Virus record (IMG/VR): IMGVR_UViG_3300022847_000008
Coordinates: 1-52,487 of that record
Strand: one strand, 5' to 3'
From: a virus
DNA length: 52,487 bases
The position numbers and the translations under genes were made by a program. Under the pieces are notes generated by a model that searched no databases, was not told where the DNA came from, and was given only the letters and a program-made list of their open reading frames with translations. Shown piece after piece: positions 13,063-21,108 of the stretch. Numbering within the stretch: position 1 is the stretch's first letter; every line of letters starts with the position of its first letter.

Positions 13063-14352
13063 ATGAGAGATGTTGATACAATAATTCTTGAAAATCTTTA
13101 TAAGGAACTACTAAATCCCACGGAAACGATTGAAGAAAATTTAATCCTTAAACGAAAACGAATGGATGATGGGAAATTCATTTTTGTTGTTGATAGTGAT
13201 ATGCCAGATTCTGCTGGAAGAAACGAAACATTTAAAAAGAAAACTGGTATTAGAGATACTGGTTTATTTTATTTTGATAAAGCGAACCTTCGAAGATGGG
13301 TTTCAAAGGATAGTTTTGAGGAATCCGATTTTCACAAAGCTGCTCCAACATATAAGAAAGCGGTCATGTCTCTTAATAAATCATCTGGATCATCACCTAT
13401 AAATTTAGATGATGCATCCGAAGAAATCGAAGAATTGGCTGATTTAGGAGCACAAGATCAAATTGAAAACTTTTTATCCAGGTTGAAAAAGGAACTAGAA
13501 GAAAATATTAATTCCCCAGAAATTCAAGATTTTCTAAATTTTAGAAAGAAATTCCGAAATTATTCATTCAACAACCAAATGCTCATATATCTACAAAGAA
13601 AAGATGCAACACATGTTGCTGGTAGGGTGAAATGGGAAAAAGAATTTGGACGAAAATTAAAAAAAGGATCGAAGGGTATACAAATTTTTATCCCCATTAT
13701 CGTAAAAGATAAACCCGAAGATGGTCATGTTCCTGCGCCAGATGATGAAGTGCGTAAAATCACCCGATTTAAATTGGGTCCAATTTTTGATATTTCTGAT
13801 ACGGAACCAATTGAGGGTAAAGAAGATATTGCAAAGATACCAGAAAAACCAAAATGGTATTCTGATGAAAATCTAGACGAAACCACAGAATCCATTTTCG
13901 AGGCCCTATCGAGTTTTGCCGAGATGAAAAACATCAAGGTAAAAATTGGTTCCGAGGGTTTGGGTGATGCTCGCGGTGTGAGTTCGGTGGGTTCGATACA
14001 ATTACTACAAAAAAATATATCGACCATGGTTCATGAAATTGCCCATGAATTGATTCATACTATGGAAATTAGAATGCGTGGTGAAATTCCTAGTAATATA
14101 AAAGAGCTTCAAGCCGAAGGTGTGGCATATGTAGTCTTGGAAGAATTCGGTTTGAGTAGTGAACATGCTGCGAAATATTTGGCACTTTGGAAAATTGATC
14201 CAGAGCATATCACTCAAAATCAAGATGTTATACGAAAAACAGCAAACGAAATTATCGATTATGTTTATGGTTTTGTCCATAAACAACCTGAACAAACTGG
14301 TCCGGTAAAGGAAAATTTCGACTATCTTTTTAGACTATTTTGTGGTCTGTAA
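13063..14352 (+). CDS. ArdC-like anti-restriction protein with N-terminal leader
   Basis: 429 residues. The leader MRDVDTIILENLYKEL comes first. Residues about 160-215 match the ArdC N-terminal ssDNA-binding domain (FRNYSFNNQMLIYLQ, AGRVKWEKEFGRKLKKGSKG). The C-terminal third has a metallopeptidase motif HEIAHELIHT (about residues 324-333) with a downstream ELQAEGVAYVV glutamate segment, as in ArdC and ImmA/IrrE-like proteins. ArdC proteins of plasmids protect incoming DNA against restriction. The combination with a leader shared by its neighbours suggests a protein carried in the head and delivered with DNA. Confidence 0.82.
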   Translation: MRDVDTIILENLYKELLNPTETIEENLILKRKRMDDGKFIFVVDSDMPDSAGRNETFKKKTGIRDTGLFYFDKANLRRWVSKDSFEESDFHKAAPTYKKAVMSLNKSSGSSPINLDDASEEIEELADLGAQDQIENFLSRLKKELEENINSPEIQDFLNFRKKFRNYSFNNQMLIYLQRKDATHVAGRVKWEKEFGRKLKKGSKGIQIFIPIIVKDKPEDGHVPAPDDEVRKITRFKLGPIFDISDTEPIEGKEDIAKIPEKPKWYSDENLDETTESIFEALSSFAEMKNIKVKIGSEGLGDARGVSSVGSIQLLQKNISTMVHEIAHELIHTMEIRMRGEIPSNIKELQAEGVAYVVLEEFGLSSEHAAKYLALWKIDPEHITQNQDVIRKTANEIIDYVYGFVHKQPEQTGPVKENFDYLFRLFCGL

Positions 14353-14375
14353 CGATCCATCATATAAAATAGTTT

Positions 14376-14404
14376 TTGACAAACCCAAGTAACCATCGTA
14401 TTAT
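14376..14404 (+). promoter_or_regulatory. Promoter, TTGACA-N17-TATTAT
   Basis: TTGACA at 14376-14381 and TATTAT at 14399-14404, 17 nt apart; the ATG at 14415 is 10 nt downstream. The TTG of the -35 box is in frame with the gene but is not its start. Confidence 0.8.
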
Positions 14405-14414
14405 AAATCAAATT

Positions 14415-15491
14415 ATGCAAGAAACACCGAAACAAACCGCGAAACGCCTCAGATATGAGGGATACACATTTAAAACCATTGGAACCATGTTGGGTATTGG
14501 GCGGGAGACTGCAAGATCATGGATAAATGATACCGTGGATGTCCCAAAAACACCCACGGTAGGGTTAGGATCTCCCACCCCTTATGTCAACGTCAAACGG
14601 AATGATTATTCTGATTCTGATGATTTAAAAGAATTCATTTTAAATTTGGCACCAATCCAATACGAAGAACCAGACCCGATTGATGTTGCGCTGGAACCAA
14701 ATAAAATTGCAATGGTAATTGGTGATACACATTTTGGATCAGAGTCCGAAGTTACACTTGACATCTTTTTGAAGACAGTCGAAGAACTTCGACCCGAAAC
14801 GGTTATTTTGAATGGTGATACATTGGATATGTTCGCATTATCGCGATATCCAAAAGACATCAGAACATCTTCGAGTCTTTTGCAAGAGCGCGAAGCATAT
14901 CACAAGTTCTTAAAAACGCTTCATGATATCACAAGTTCTTATGGTTCCGATATTTACGAAACAAATTCTAACCATAGTGGTAACGGGGTAGAAGGTCGTT
15001 ATTGGAGATACCTATCAGATAGACTCGGTGATATGGCTAGTTTACCAGATCTACAGGAACATCTTTCATATGAAAATGTTTTCTTCCCTCACGAATCATG
15101 GTCTAGAATCAAATTGGTCGATTATGTAGAAATTGTCGAAGGGTTCATCGTTCTACATGGTGATGTTGTAAGAAAACACGGTGGACAATCTGCATTGGGT
15201 ATGATGGAAAAATGGGGAACAGTCTCTATGATAATCAACCACACTCATCGATTTGGTGCAACATCCAAAAGGATTCCATCTATTGGTTCCCAAAAAGAAA
15301 AGATTGTTCGAGTCTATGAAAACGGTTGTGCATGTGATTTGACACCGTGTTATGCAACTGCTGCAAATTGGCAGAATTCATTCTCGATTGTCAATTACAA
15401 CGACACATCTGAACCTGCTGTGGAGCAAGTTTTGGTTGCCAAAAAATCAGCATGTATCTCAACTCTGGGATATACTATCAAGGCAAGTTAA
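14415..15491 (+). CDS. Calcineurin-like metallophosphoesterase with N-terminal HTH
   Basis: 358 residues from ATG 14415, fixed by the promoter just upstream. An HTH-like segment comes first (TAKRLRYEGYTFKTIGTMLG, then IGRETARSWI). The phosphoesterase metal-binding motifs follow in order: GDTHFG, LNGDTLDM, TNSNHSGNG in place of GNHD/E, VLHGDVV and INHTHR. The enzyme should be a di-metal hydrolase acting on nucleic acid or nucleotide phosphoesters. The added HTH suggests that it is brought to specific DNA. It has a strong early-type promoter, unlike its neighbours. Confidence 0.85.
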   Translation: MQETPKQTAKRLRYEGYTFKTIGTMLGIGRETARSWINDTVDVPKTPTVGLGSPTPYVNVKRNDYSDSDDLKEFILNLAPIQYEEPDPIDVALEPNKIAMVIGDTHFGSESEVTLDIFLKTVEELRPETVILNGDTLDMFALSRYPKDIRTSSSLLQEREAYHKFLKTLHDITSSYGSDIYETNSNHSGNGVEGRYWRYLSDRLGDMASLPDLQEHLSYENVFFPHESWSRIKLVDYVEIVEGFIVLHGDVVRKHGGQSALGMMEKWGTVSMIINHTHRFGATSKRIPSIGSQKEKIVRVYENGCACDLTPCYATAANWQNSFSIVNYNDTSEPAVEQVLVAKKSACISTLGYTIKAS

Positions 15492-15508
15492 TGCGAACAC
15501 CGCATCAT

Positions 15509-15516
15509 GATAAGTA
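15509..15516 (+). promoter_or_regulatory. Late-promoter-like octamer GATAAGTA
   Basis: Lies 5 nt before the ATG at 15522 and so argues against the earlier in-frame ATG at 15507, which overlaps the box. Confidence 0.45.
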
Positions 15517-15521
15517 TTATT

Positions 15522-15695
15522 ATGATGAAGCGAAGAGATAATTATCCGACAGGGATATTAAACGACGACGTTTTCTTTTTAAAAAAAGGAAGCGTTGTTT
15601 GTATTTTAGAAGAAAGGGGCGATAACTATATTGTTCGAATGTATCACAATACTCCTGCTCTTACGGTCAATAAATCTAAAGTTGATAAGCCTTAG
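15522..15695 (+). CDS. Small hypothetical protein, 57 aa
   Basis: Starts at 15522, just after the octamer box; ends in TAG. Alternating hydrophobic and charged residues (VFFLKKGSVVCILEERGDN, YIVRMYHNT) suggest a small beta barrel of SH3-like type. No function assigned. It lies between the phosphoesterase and a leader-bearing structural-type protein. Confidence 0.6.
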   Translation: MMKRRDNYPTGILNDDVFFLKKGSVVCILEERGDNYIVRMYHNTPALTVNKSKVDKP

Positions 15696-15696
15696 A

Positions 15697-15704
15697 TATA
15701 AGTA
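15697..15704 (+). promoter_or_regulatory. Late-promoter-like octamer TATAAGTA
   Basis: Lies 12 nt before the ATG at 15717. Confidence 0.5.
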
Positions 15705-15716
15705 TTGATATATTAT

Positions 15717-16223
15717 ATGAAATATCAAGATCATCAATTATTAGAAGACGCCTACGACGCTATCGTAGAAAAAGAAGCCCTTCTCGAAGAAGGCATTTTC
15801 GATAGACTTAAAGGAACTGCTGCCGGAATCGGTAAAGCCGCTGGACGAACCTTAGAGGCTGGTAGAGATATGGTTGACAGTGCTCGCAGTCGCGAGAACT
15901 TCACAGGAAAGAATAGTTTTTTCGGTGATCTCAAGAAGAGTGGTAAAGATATTAAATCTGGATTTGTGGGTGGAAAATCTTCATCGGTTATTCGCTCTCA
16001 TGTTAATAAACTTTCCCATTGTATCGATGATTTTGTAAATGATCTTAAAAAGGTCGGTGGTGTTACTGATAACAGTATTGCCAACTACGATCAAGTTGCT
16101 CAATTCCTAAAAGGAATAATTAAAAAGGCGGCTAAGACGGGTGGGTCTGGAAAAGTTTCGGTTCCTTCACTTAAAACTAATTTAGGACAGGCTGGATTTT
16201 TACACCCATCCGAGAACGAATAA
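15717..16223 (+). CDS. Leader-bearing, Gly/Ala/Lys-rich virion-type protein
   Basis: 168 residues. ATG 15717 follows the octamer box; an upstream in-frame ATG at 15705 abuts that box and is less likely. The leader is MKYQDHQLLEDAYDAIV, and LLEEG at about residues 22-26 matches the T4 prohead protease rule (L/I)xE before G/A/S, so it could be cleaved there. The rest is basic and small-residue-rich (LKGTAAGIGKAAGR), then helical. No enzyme motif. The properties fit an internal head protein. It overlaps convergently with the DUF1289 gene. Confidence 0.7.
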   Translation: MKYQDHQLLEDAYDAIVEKEALLEEGIFDRLKGTAAGIGKAAGRTLEAGRDMVDSARSRENFTGKNSFFGDLKKSGKDIKSGFVGGKSSSVIRSHVNKLSHCIDDFVNDLKKVGGVTDNSIANYDQVAQFLKGIIKKAAKTGGSGKVSVPSLKTNLGQAGFLHPSENE

Positions 16224-16407
16224 GTTTTTCTTCCTTCAGAGATAACCAATCAGGTCTATCGACGATTTGATTGATAATATCCATTCTTTCAGATATCCCG
16301 AGATTCTCCCACTGGGTTATCTCTAATAATGTTCGTTTACATGAAATACAGGTTCCATCTCTAACCGTACACTTTTTATTACAGGGTGATTGATTATTTT
16401 TCATCAT
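16177..16407 (-). CDS. DUF1289-family small zinc protein
   Basis: 76 residues. The DUF1289 signature is clear: SPCNKKCTVRDGTCISCKRT, then LLEITQWENLGISER. Four Cys (CxxxC and CxxC) form a metal site. Family members are small bacterial proteins of unclear role, usually annotated as putative Fe-S or zinc proteins. Its 3' end overlaps the convergent gene at 15717-16223, and its start overlaps the lipoprotein gene by 14 nt, so it is the second gene of a short minus-strand pair. Confidence 0.85.
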   Translation of the reverse strand: MMKNNQSPCNKKCTVRDGTCISCKRTLLEITQWENLGISERMDIINQIVDRPDWLSLKEEKLIRSRMGVKIQPVLN

Positions 16408-16582
16408 AACTTATATTATAAGTATGTTTTGATATCCATTTTTGTTTATTTAAAATATAGAATGGTGGGTTATAGTTTATATATTTCGGATAACCATATT
16501 CATTAAGATCTTTGGGATTCGTTGTTACGCACCCCAATAACCAAACAACACATAATATAGATAAACATATAATTTTTTTCAT
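16394..16582 (-). CDS. Small lipoprotein, 62 aa
   Basis: MKKIICLSILCVVWLLGC is a short lipoprotein signal peptide with the lipobox LLGC, cleaved before Cys18. The mature part is about 45 residues, Tyr- and Asn-rich. It could be an outer-membrane spanin-like or superinfection-exclusion lipoprotein. No inner-membrane spanin partner is visible, so the role is open. The start is 4 nt after the end of the ribonucleotide reductase gene. Confidence 0.75.
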   Translation of the reverse strand: MKKIICLSILCVVWLLGCVTTNPKDLNEYGYPKYINYNPPFYILNKQKWISKHTYNISYDEK

Positions 16583-16586
16583 ATGT

Positions 16587-19500
16587 TTAATCTAAGAGAC
16601 ATGCACCACCCGCACATGCCGCTTCATTTTTATGCTCGGTCATATCCTTCTTTTCTTTGATATTTTCAAATTTAAAGTTTTTTTCGCATTGTTTAAAGGA
16701 TTTTTCGAGAATATCGAACACTTCTGGGTGTGGTGGTTGACTATATGGCAAATATGCATAGTCACCACCATCGAACGGAATCAGACTAATACCAATGTAG
16801 GATTCTCGATTTTCGATCATCCATTCTTTAATATTATTCTTCTCATGTTCATGGTAGCTGACTGTTAGACTTACGTTGTGGGTATTATCCCCTTCGACAT
16901 GCCCCGGTAGAATCCAATTATCATATACGTTTTTCATACGTTCTAACAACTGAATGGATGTTTCCTGTGTTCGAAGTAGTGTCGTCTCATACATACTGAT
17001 AGGAATTTGTATAATAATATCACCCTCTTTAAATGTGTCGGGCACGATGAAATTAGGGAAGTATCTTTGTAGTGCCTTTCCCAATTTCGATTCCTTATCT
17101 AATCGGACTCTCCGTAGATATTTGATAGCATGACCTGCATGGATTCCTGCCGTAGTTCCTAACCATGACGAGGCTGTTCCTGATGGTTTAACACACGTAA
17201 TACGTTTAGCCGGATTAATACCTATTTTTTCAGCCCATTTTTTATTAATTTCGACTGCTAGTTTCGCACCTTCTTGTAAATTTTCAGGGGTTAAAATAGC
17301 AATATTTTCGGCTTGTCCGGTAATGGAAACACCCAAAAGTGATTCCTGTTCGGCATTTTTCTTCCATTCTGGCTGGATGTAAGAAAAGTTGGTATAAGAT
17401 GCTTGAAGTGTACCGATAATTGTAGCAGTTTCTACCGCCTTTAACCAATCTTCTTTTGATAAACATTTGGACGCATTAACCTCAGTTAAGTTACAAACAC
17501 CAAATCCTCCCACGGAGCCAGAAAAAGAAATTTCTGCGCATGGATTTAGTCCGGCATCATCGTGGTTGGTCCAAACCAATCCTGGTTCTGCCTGACCACC
17601 CGCGAAACATGCATCAATAATCATGCGAGCCTTTTCTTCCGATTGTGGATCTGCGCGATTAACGACTGCTGAATTATTGGCTCGGGCCAATTCTGGATAT
17701 TTTTCCCACCATTTTCCAGACTTGCAGTTCAGCATGACAGTATCTTCGGGATCGAATAACACGATTGTTGCTGAATTGTGGGTTAGTATTCCATTAATGA
17801 AAAATGAATGATCCTCTTCCACTTCGATATCAAAAACTTCTTCCTCCATGTTCGTCTTCAATACCCCCAAGATATTGACTGGTATAAAGTCTACGGCTTG
17901 CTTTTCTTGCATTATTTCATAAGAGATGTGCGGGTTATTATTCCACAAATTGTATTTTTCTCCGTGCTTTGATGCAAGGTTTTTCAGAAACGAGAGACCG
18001 CTACTTTCTCTGCTTTTTTTAGTAACCACGTAGTCATGAGCTATTTTTATGGAATAGTCACTAATTTTTTCTACAAGTATATTTCTAAAACTAGAAGATA
18101 TGGATTTTATTATATGTTCGTCCGATTTTTGCTCTCTGTGTTTAACTAACCTTCTTGTGGGAATGCCACTAAGAGAGATAAGGGATTGTAATTCTTTTGC
18201 AAAATTTTCGTATTTTGTTGAAACAATGGCAACTTGACCAGTGCCAATGCCATCTTCTGTTGTTTCATTTCTTACGGTACCGTCACTATCCAGAATTCCT
18301 GCAATGAACGCCATTCTTATCTCTTCTCTGGCTTGCATTATCCAAGTAGGAATTTTTATGGGAGAATTGGGTTGTTTTAGGTTTTCCAGCCCCCATTTTG
18401 CGATATTTCCTCTACTCGTAGTGAACTCTACCACTTTTTTTCTTTCATATAGTGAAATAGTTTTGATAAAGAGTGGAAATATATTTTGAATTTTTTCAAT
18501 TATTTTTGGGTAATTTTTGGGAGCAGCAATTCTAAACTTACAATCCAAGTTTGCATTATCTGCACGTTTTCTAACAGAGCATGAACCGTTCCCAAGAAAG
18601 TATCCAACAAACCATGCCGTATCTTCGGTTAACTCTGGTGGGGTATATTCAAGCGATGATGGCATTTGGGTTTCTGTTCCCTCGATTTTAGTTTTATTAA
18701 AAACCAAAGTGTCTTCCACGCCAAGTTCATTTGCCAGTTTTTCCGATACGCCTCCATATAGGTCAGTTGCAGTAATCCACTTATGGTTTTCCGTAGAAAA
18801 GAAAGAGCCAATGTTTGTTTTTATTTCAAGTAGATTTCTACTGCCATTGTTAACTTTTGAAACAACTTTTTGAAACCTATTCTTGTGAGTTAATACCATG
18901 TCTCCATTTTTTACGTCCCTAAGTTTTACACACCCACGGTCTGTGAGAACGTCGTCAGTCCCCAACAAGCACCTCCTAACACCTCCCACTACCACGCAAT
19001 CTGAAATGAGGCAACAAATCCGATGAGTCTCGAAGGATGTTAATTGTTTACCGATAGATTTTCGTAAAATTTGTCTAATATTCGAGTGCATATGAATCAA
19101 CGATTTTGGACCCGATGCCGTGCCTCCTGTAGATAATGGTTCGCCCATCAATCTAATTTGGGAATAATCAAATTGTATATCAGGATTTTCGAGAAGTTTA
19201 ATCAAACTATTTGACCAACCCTCCGCAGAATCGGGGATAACGAATTTCTCGGTATTAATACCATCACTAATAATCGGTAATTGGGAAATGTGCCTTTGTT
19301 TAACACTATAACCAACACCAGCACCAGACATCGATTGATAAAAAAGATCAGCCATATCGACAAATTTTGTGATATTTAAAAATGTACAATTAAATGCGCG
19401 ATTTTGTCGCCGTTCGATTGGTTCACCACTAAATTGCATACAATTATGAGTCACAATCATTTCCCTACCAGCGAGAAATGTTCTATCTGGTGAAGAAACA

Positions 19501-20651
19501 ACAAAACATGTTGCTGATCCTTTTTTAACAAAATCTACAGATATAATTTTTCTATGTTCTGTTTGTTTCAATATATCTTTTCTTATATTTTCTTTCTTTC
19601 TAGGTAATCTGGAGATTTCGAGGCCGGATGTGAACCTAATAATATGAGACGGTTTATGGTTTTCACTTTTTGGTTTTATATCTTCCTGAGTATATTTTAT
19701 TCCTAAACTCGATATGAGTTCTACGATACCAGAAATCATTTTTTTATTTGTGTTAGAAAAATGTACCTTTCCGTTCTTATCTATACAGCCATCGGAATCG
19801 ATAAGACCCTGTAATAGCGACAATCTCTGCTCAATAGATCCATTGAGATATTCTTGTGGAATATGTTTATTATTTATTAAATCATATTTGCATAAATCGG
19901 TAGAAAGTCCACGACATGTCCAAGTCCATATGTTGGTTGATTTACTTTGTATTCCTTCATATCCAGCATTTTTATATTGTTCGGAGAAGAACGAAGAGTC
20001 TTCGACACTACTTGAATATTGGTATTCTGGTGAGTATCCATCACCAAGCCATAAACCCATTATATATGGATCTATAAATAGTTCTTTATGAGGTAGTTTG
20101 ATGGGCTTTGGATTATATATACAAAAATTATTAACCTTTCCTTGGGTTAAATGTTCTTTTATATGCTTTGTTGTTACAATGCGCGTTTTTCCAGAAAGTC
20201 TATCATCAGCAGATGCAACTACCCATAGATGTTCATCGCATGATGTTAATTTTGATCCATCACTAAAACATACATCATATAAATCTACGTTATCAAATTT
20301 TAAAACCTTTTCCACACATGTTGGTTCACCTATGGAGTCAAAAATCATATCACCAGTTTTTATCTCACCGACTATCGACCATCCGATATCTGTTCTAATC
20401 GGGGTACTATCTTCCAATGCTCGCATAGCAGGGATCGCCATTTCTTTATAAACGGGATCATAGGCTTTGGTGATTTCTTCTCTAAGATGTGGAAATCTTT
20501 TGCAGTGCATTTCCAAATTTCGAGTAATCGTCTCATATTTGGTTTCTCGTCTTTGGTGTTCTGGGAGATATTTTGCGTAGGTTCGGTGGTGGACTAGATT
20601 GCTTAGAAATTCTTTTGACATGTGTTTATATTTACATAATTCCGTCCACAT
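16587..20651 (-). CDS. nrdJ: Class II (B12-dependent) ribonucleotide reductase with two inteins
   Basis: 1354 residues, of which 629 remain after removal of two inteins (78-403 and 561-959). The exteins match monomeric adenosylcobalamin-dependent ribonucleoside-triphosphate reductase: MQFSGEP, AFNCTFLNI (C422), MSGAGVGYSV, LMGEPLSTGGTASGPKS, NPCAEIS (C1038), GVCNLTEVN (C1053), VKPSGTASSWLG, and a C-terminal redox pair C1346/C1351 (CAGGAC). It would supply deoxynucleotides for phage replication without oxygen or a small subunit. No ATP-cone domain is seen. The start at 20651 lacks a strong ribosome site; the ATG ten codons in is an alternative. Confidence 0.92.
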   Translation of the reverse strand: MWTELCKYKHMSKEFLSNLVHHRTYAKYLPEHQRRETKYETITRNLEMHCKRFPHLREEITKAYDPVYKEMAIPAMRALEDSTPIRTDIGWSIVGEIKTGDMIFDSIGEPTCVEKVLKFDNVDLYDVCFSDGSKLTSCDEHLWVVASADDRLSGKTRIVTTKHIKEHLTQGKVNNFCIYNPKPIKLPHKELFIDPYIMGLWLGDGYSPEYQYSSSVEDSSFFSEQYKNAGYEGIQSKSTNIWTWTCRGLSTDLCKYDLINNKHIPQEYLNGSIEQRLSLLQGLIDSDGCIDKNGKVHFSNTNKKMISGIVELISSLGIKYTQEDIKPKSENHKPSHIIRFTSGLEISRLPRKKENIRKDILKQTEHRKIISVDFVKKGSATCFVVSSPDRTFLAGREMIVTHNCMQFSGEPIERRQNRAFNCTFLNITKFVDMADLFYQSMSGAGVGYSVKQRHISQLPIISDGINTEKFVIPDSAEGWSNSLIKLLENPDIQFDYSQIRLMGEPLSTGGTASGPKSLIHMHSNIRQILRKSIGKQLTSFETHRICCLISDCVVVGGVRRCLLGTDDVLTDRGCVKLRDVKNGDMVLTHKNRFQKVVSKVNNGSRNLLEIKTNIGSFFSTENHKWITATDLYGGVSEKLANELGVEDTLVFNKTKIEGTETQMPSSLEYTPPELTEDTAWFVGYFLGNGSCSVRKRADNANLDCKFRIAAPKNYPKIIEKIQNIFPLFIKTISLYERKKVVEFTTSRGNIAKWGLENLKQPNSPIKIPTWIMQAREEIRMAFIAGILDSDGTVRNETTEDGIGTGQVAIVSTKYENFAKELQSLISLSGIPTRRLVKHREQKSDEHIIKSISSSFRNILVEKISDYSIKIAHDYVVTKKSRESSGLSFLKNLASKHGEKYNLWNNNPHISYEIMQEKQAVDFIPVNILGVLKTNMEEEVFDIEVEEDHSFFINGILTHNSATIVLFDPEDTVMLNCKSGKWWEKYPELARANNSAVVNRADPQSEEKARMIIDACFAGGQAEPGLVWTNHDDAGLNPCAEISFSGSVGGFGVCNLTEVNASKCLSKEDWLKAVETATIIGTLQASYTNFSYIQPEWKKNAEQESLLGVSITGQAENIAILTPENLQEGAKLAVEINKKWAEKIGINPAKRITCVKPSGTASSWLGTTAGIHAGHAIKYLRRVRLDKESKLGKALQRYFPNFIVPDTFKEGDIIIQIPISMYETTLLRTQETSIQLLERMKNVYDNWILPGHVEGDNTHNVSLTVSYHEHEKNNIKEWMIENRESYIGISLIPFDGGDYAYLPYSQPPHPEVFDILEKSFKQCEKNFKFENIKEKKDMTEHKNEAACAGGACLLD
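17775..18971 (-). other. Intein 2 of the ribonucleotide reductase (399 aa)
   Basis: Residues 561-959. It starts with C561 (CLLGTDDVLTDRG), has TEN-HKW as block B, two LAGLIDADG motifs (FVGYFLGNGS at 681-690, FIAGILDSDG at 782-791), and ends FINGILTHN with Ser960 next. Removal joins GGVRR to SATIVLF, a normal class II sequence. The splicing and endonuclease motifs look intact. Confidence 0.93.
19443..20420 (-). other. Intein 1 of the ribonucleotide reductase (326 aa, Ala-1 type)
   Basis: Residues 78-403. Extein logic puts the boundary after PAMR, so the intein starts with Ala78 (ALEDSTPIRTDIGW), not Cys or Ser, and ends VTHN before Cys404 (CMQFSGEP). It has LAGLIDADG motifs IMGLWLGDGY (197-206) and LQGLIDSDGC (280-289). 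N-terminal Ala inteins use direct attack by the +1 Cys. Confidence 0.88.
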
Positions 20652-20672
20652 TTCAAAAATTATTTTTTATTT

Positions 20673-21059
20673 TTATATCTTACTCCTTTTCAAAATTTTA
20701 CGAACACTGGTGTCTCTCTGGTTTTTGAGTCTTTTACGCAATTCGTTCTTATAAAGTGCTGTGGATAAATACTTTAAGAATTTTGCTATATCGAAAAAGT
20801 CGGCGCGGTTTATAATTCTCGACTCAGCATACAGAACCTGCGATTCTGACCAATCGGGTTCTAGATAGTGGACACACTCATGTATACTTGTTGATATAAA
20901 AGCCCGTCTCGGGTCCATTTCCAAACTTATCCAATAACAATACCCCCATGCACCACGCAATTTTTTCATATTAAAAAATTCAGGTGGTTTCCTTTGAACC
21001 AATTTAATACATCGACCCATGAGGATGTCTACGTCTTTTTTGGTCATTTTTTTTCGCAT
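20673..21059 (-). CDS. Small HExxH metallopeptidase-like protein
   Basis: 128 residues from the ATG at 21059, preferred over 21086 because TATAAATA lies 5 nt upstream of it. The motif is TSIHECVHYLEPDWSE (HECVH) with a following ESQVLYAESRI. The strand before it (GAWGYCYWISLEMDPRRAF) and the short length recall SprT- or toxin-like minimal metallopeptidases. The C-terminus is very basic. It is divergent from the AAA ATPase gene and 22 nt upstream of the reductase gene on the same strand. The substrate is unknown. Confidence 0.65.
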   Translation of the reverse strand: MRKKMTKKDVDILMGRCIKLVQRKPPEFFNMKKLRGAWGYCYWISLEMDPRRAFISTSIHECVHYLEPDWSESQVLYAESRIINRADFFDIAKFLKYLSTALYKNELRKRLKNQRDTSVRKILKRSKI

Positions 21060-21064
21060 AGAAG

Positions 21065-21072
21065 TATTTATA
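21065..21072 (-). promoter_or_regulatory. Late-promoter-like octamer TATAAATA
   Basis: On the minus strand, 5 nt before the ATG at 21059. Confidence 0.45.
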
Positions 21073-21108
21073 TTTTGATTTTTCATAAAAGTTGTGTATT
21101 GTGGGTGA

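Noticed and set aside
14376-14378. TTG start of the phosphoesterase
   Set aside because: The TTG belongs to a TTGACA -35 box with TATTAT 17 nt downstream; ATG 14415 is the natural start.
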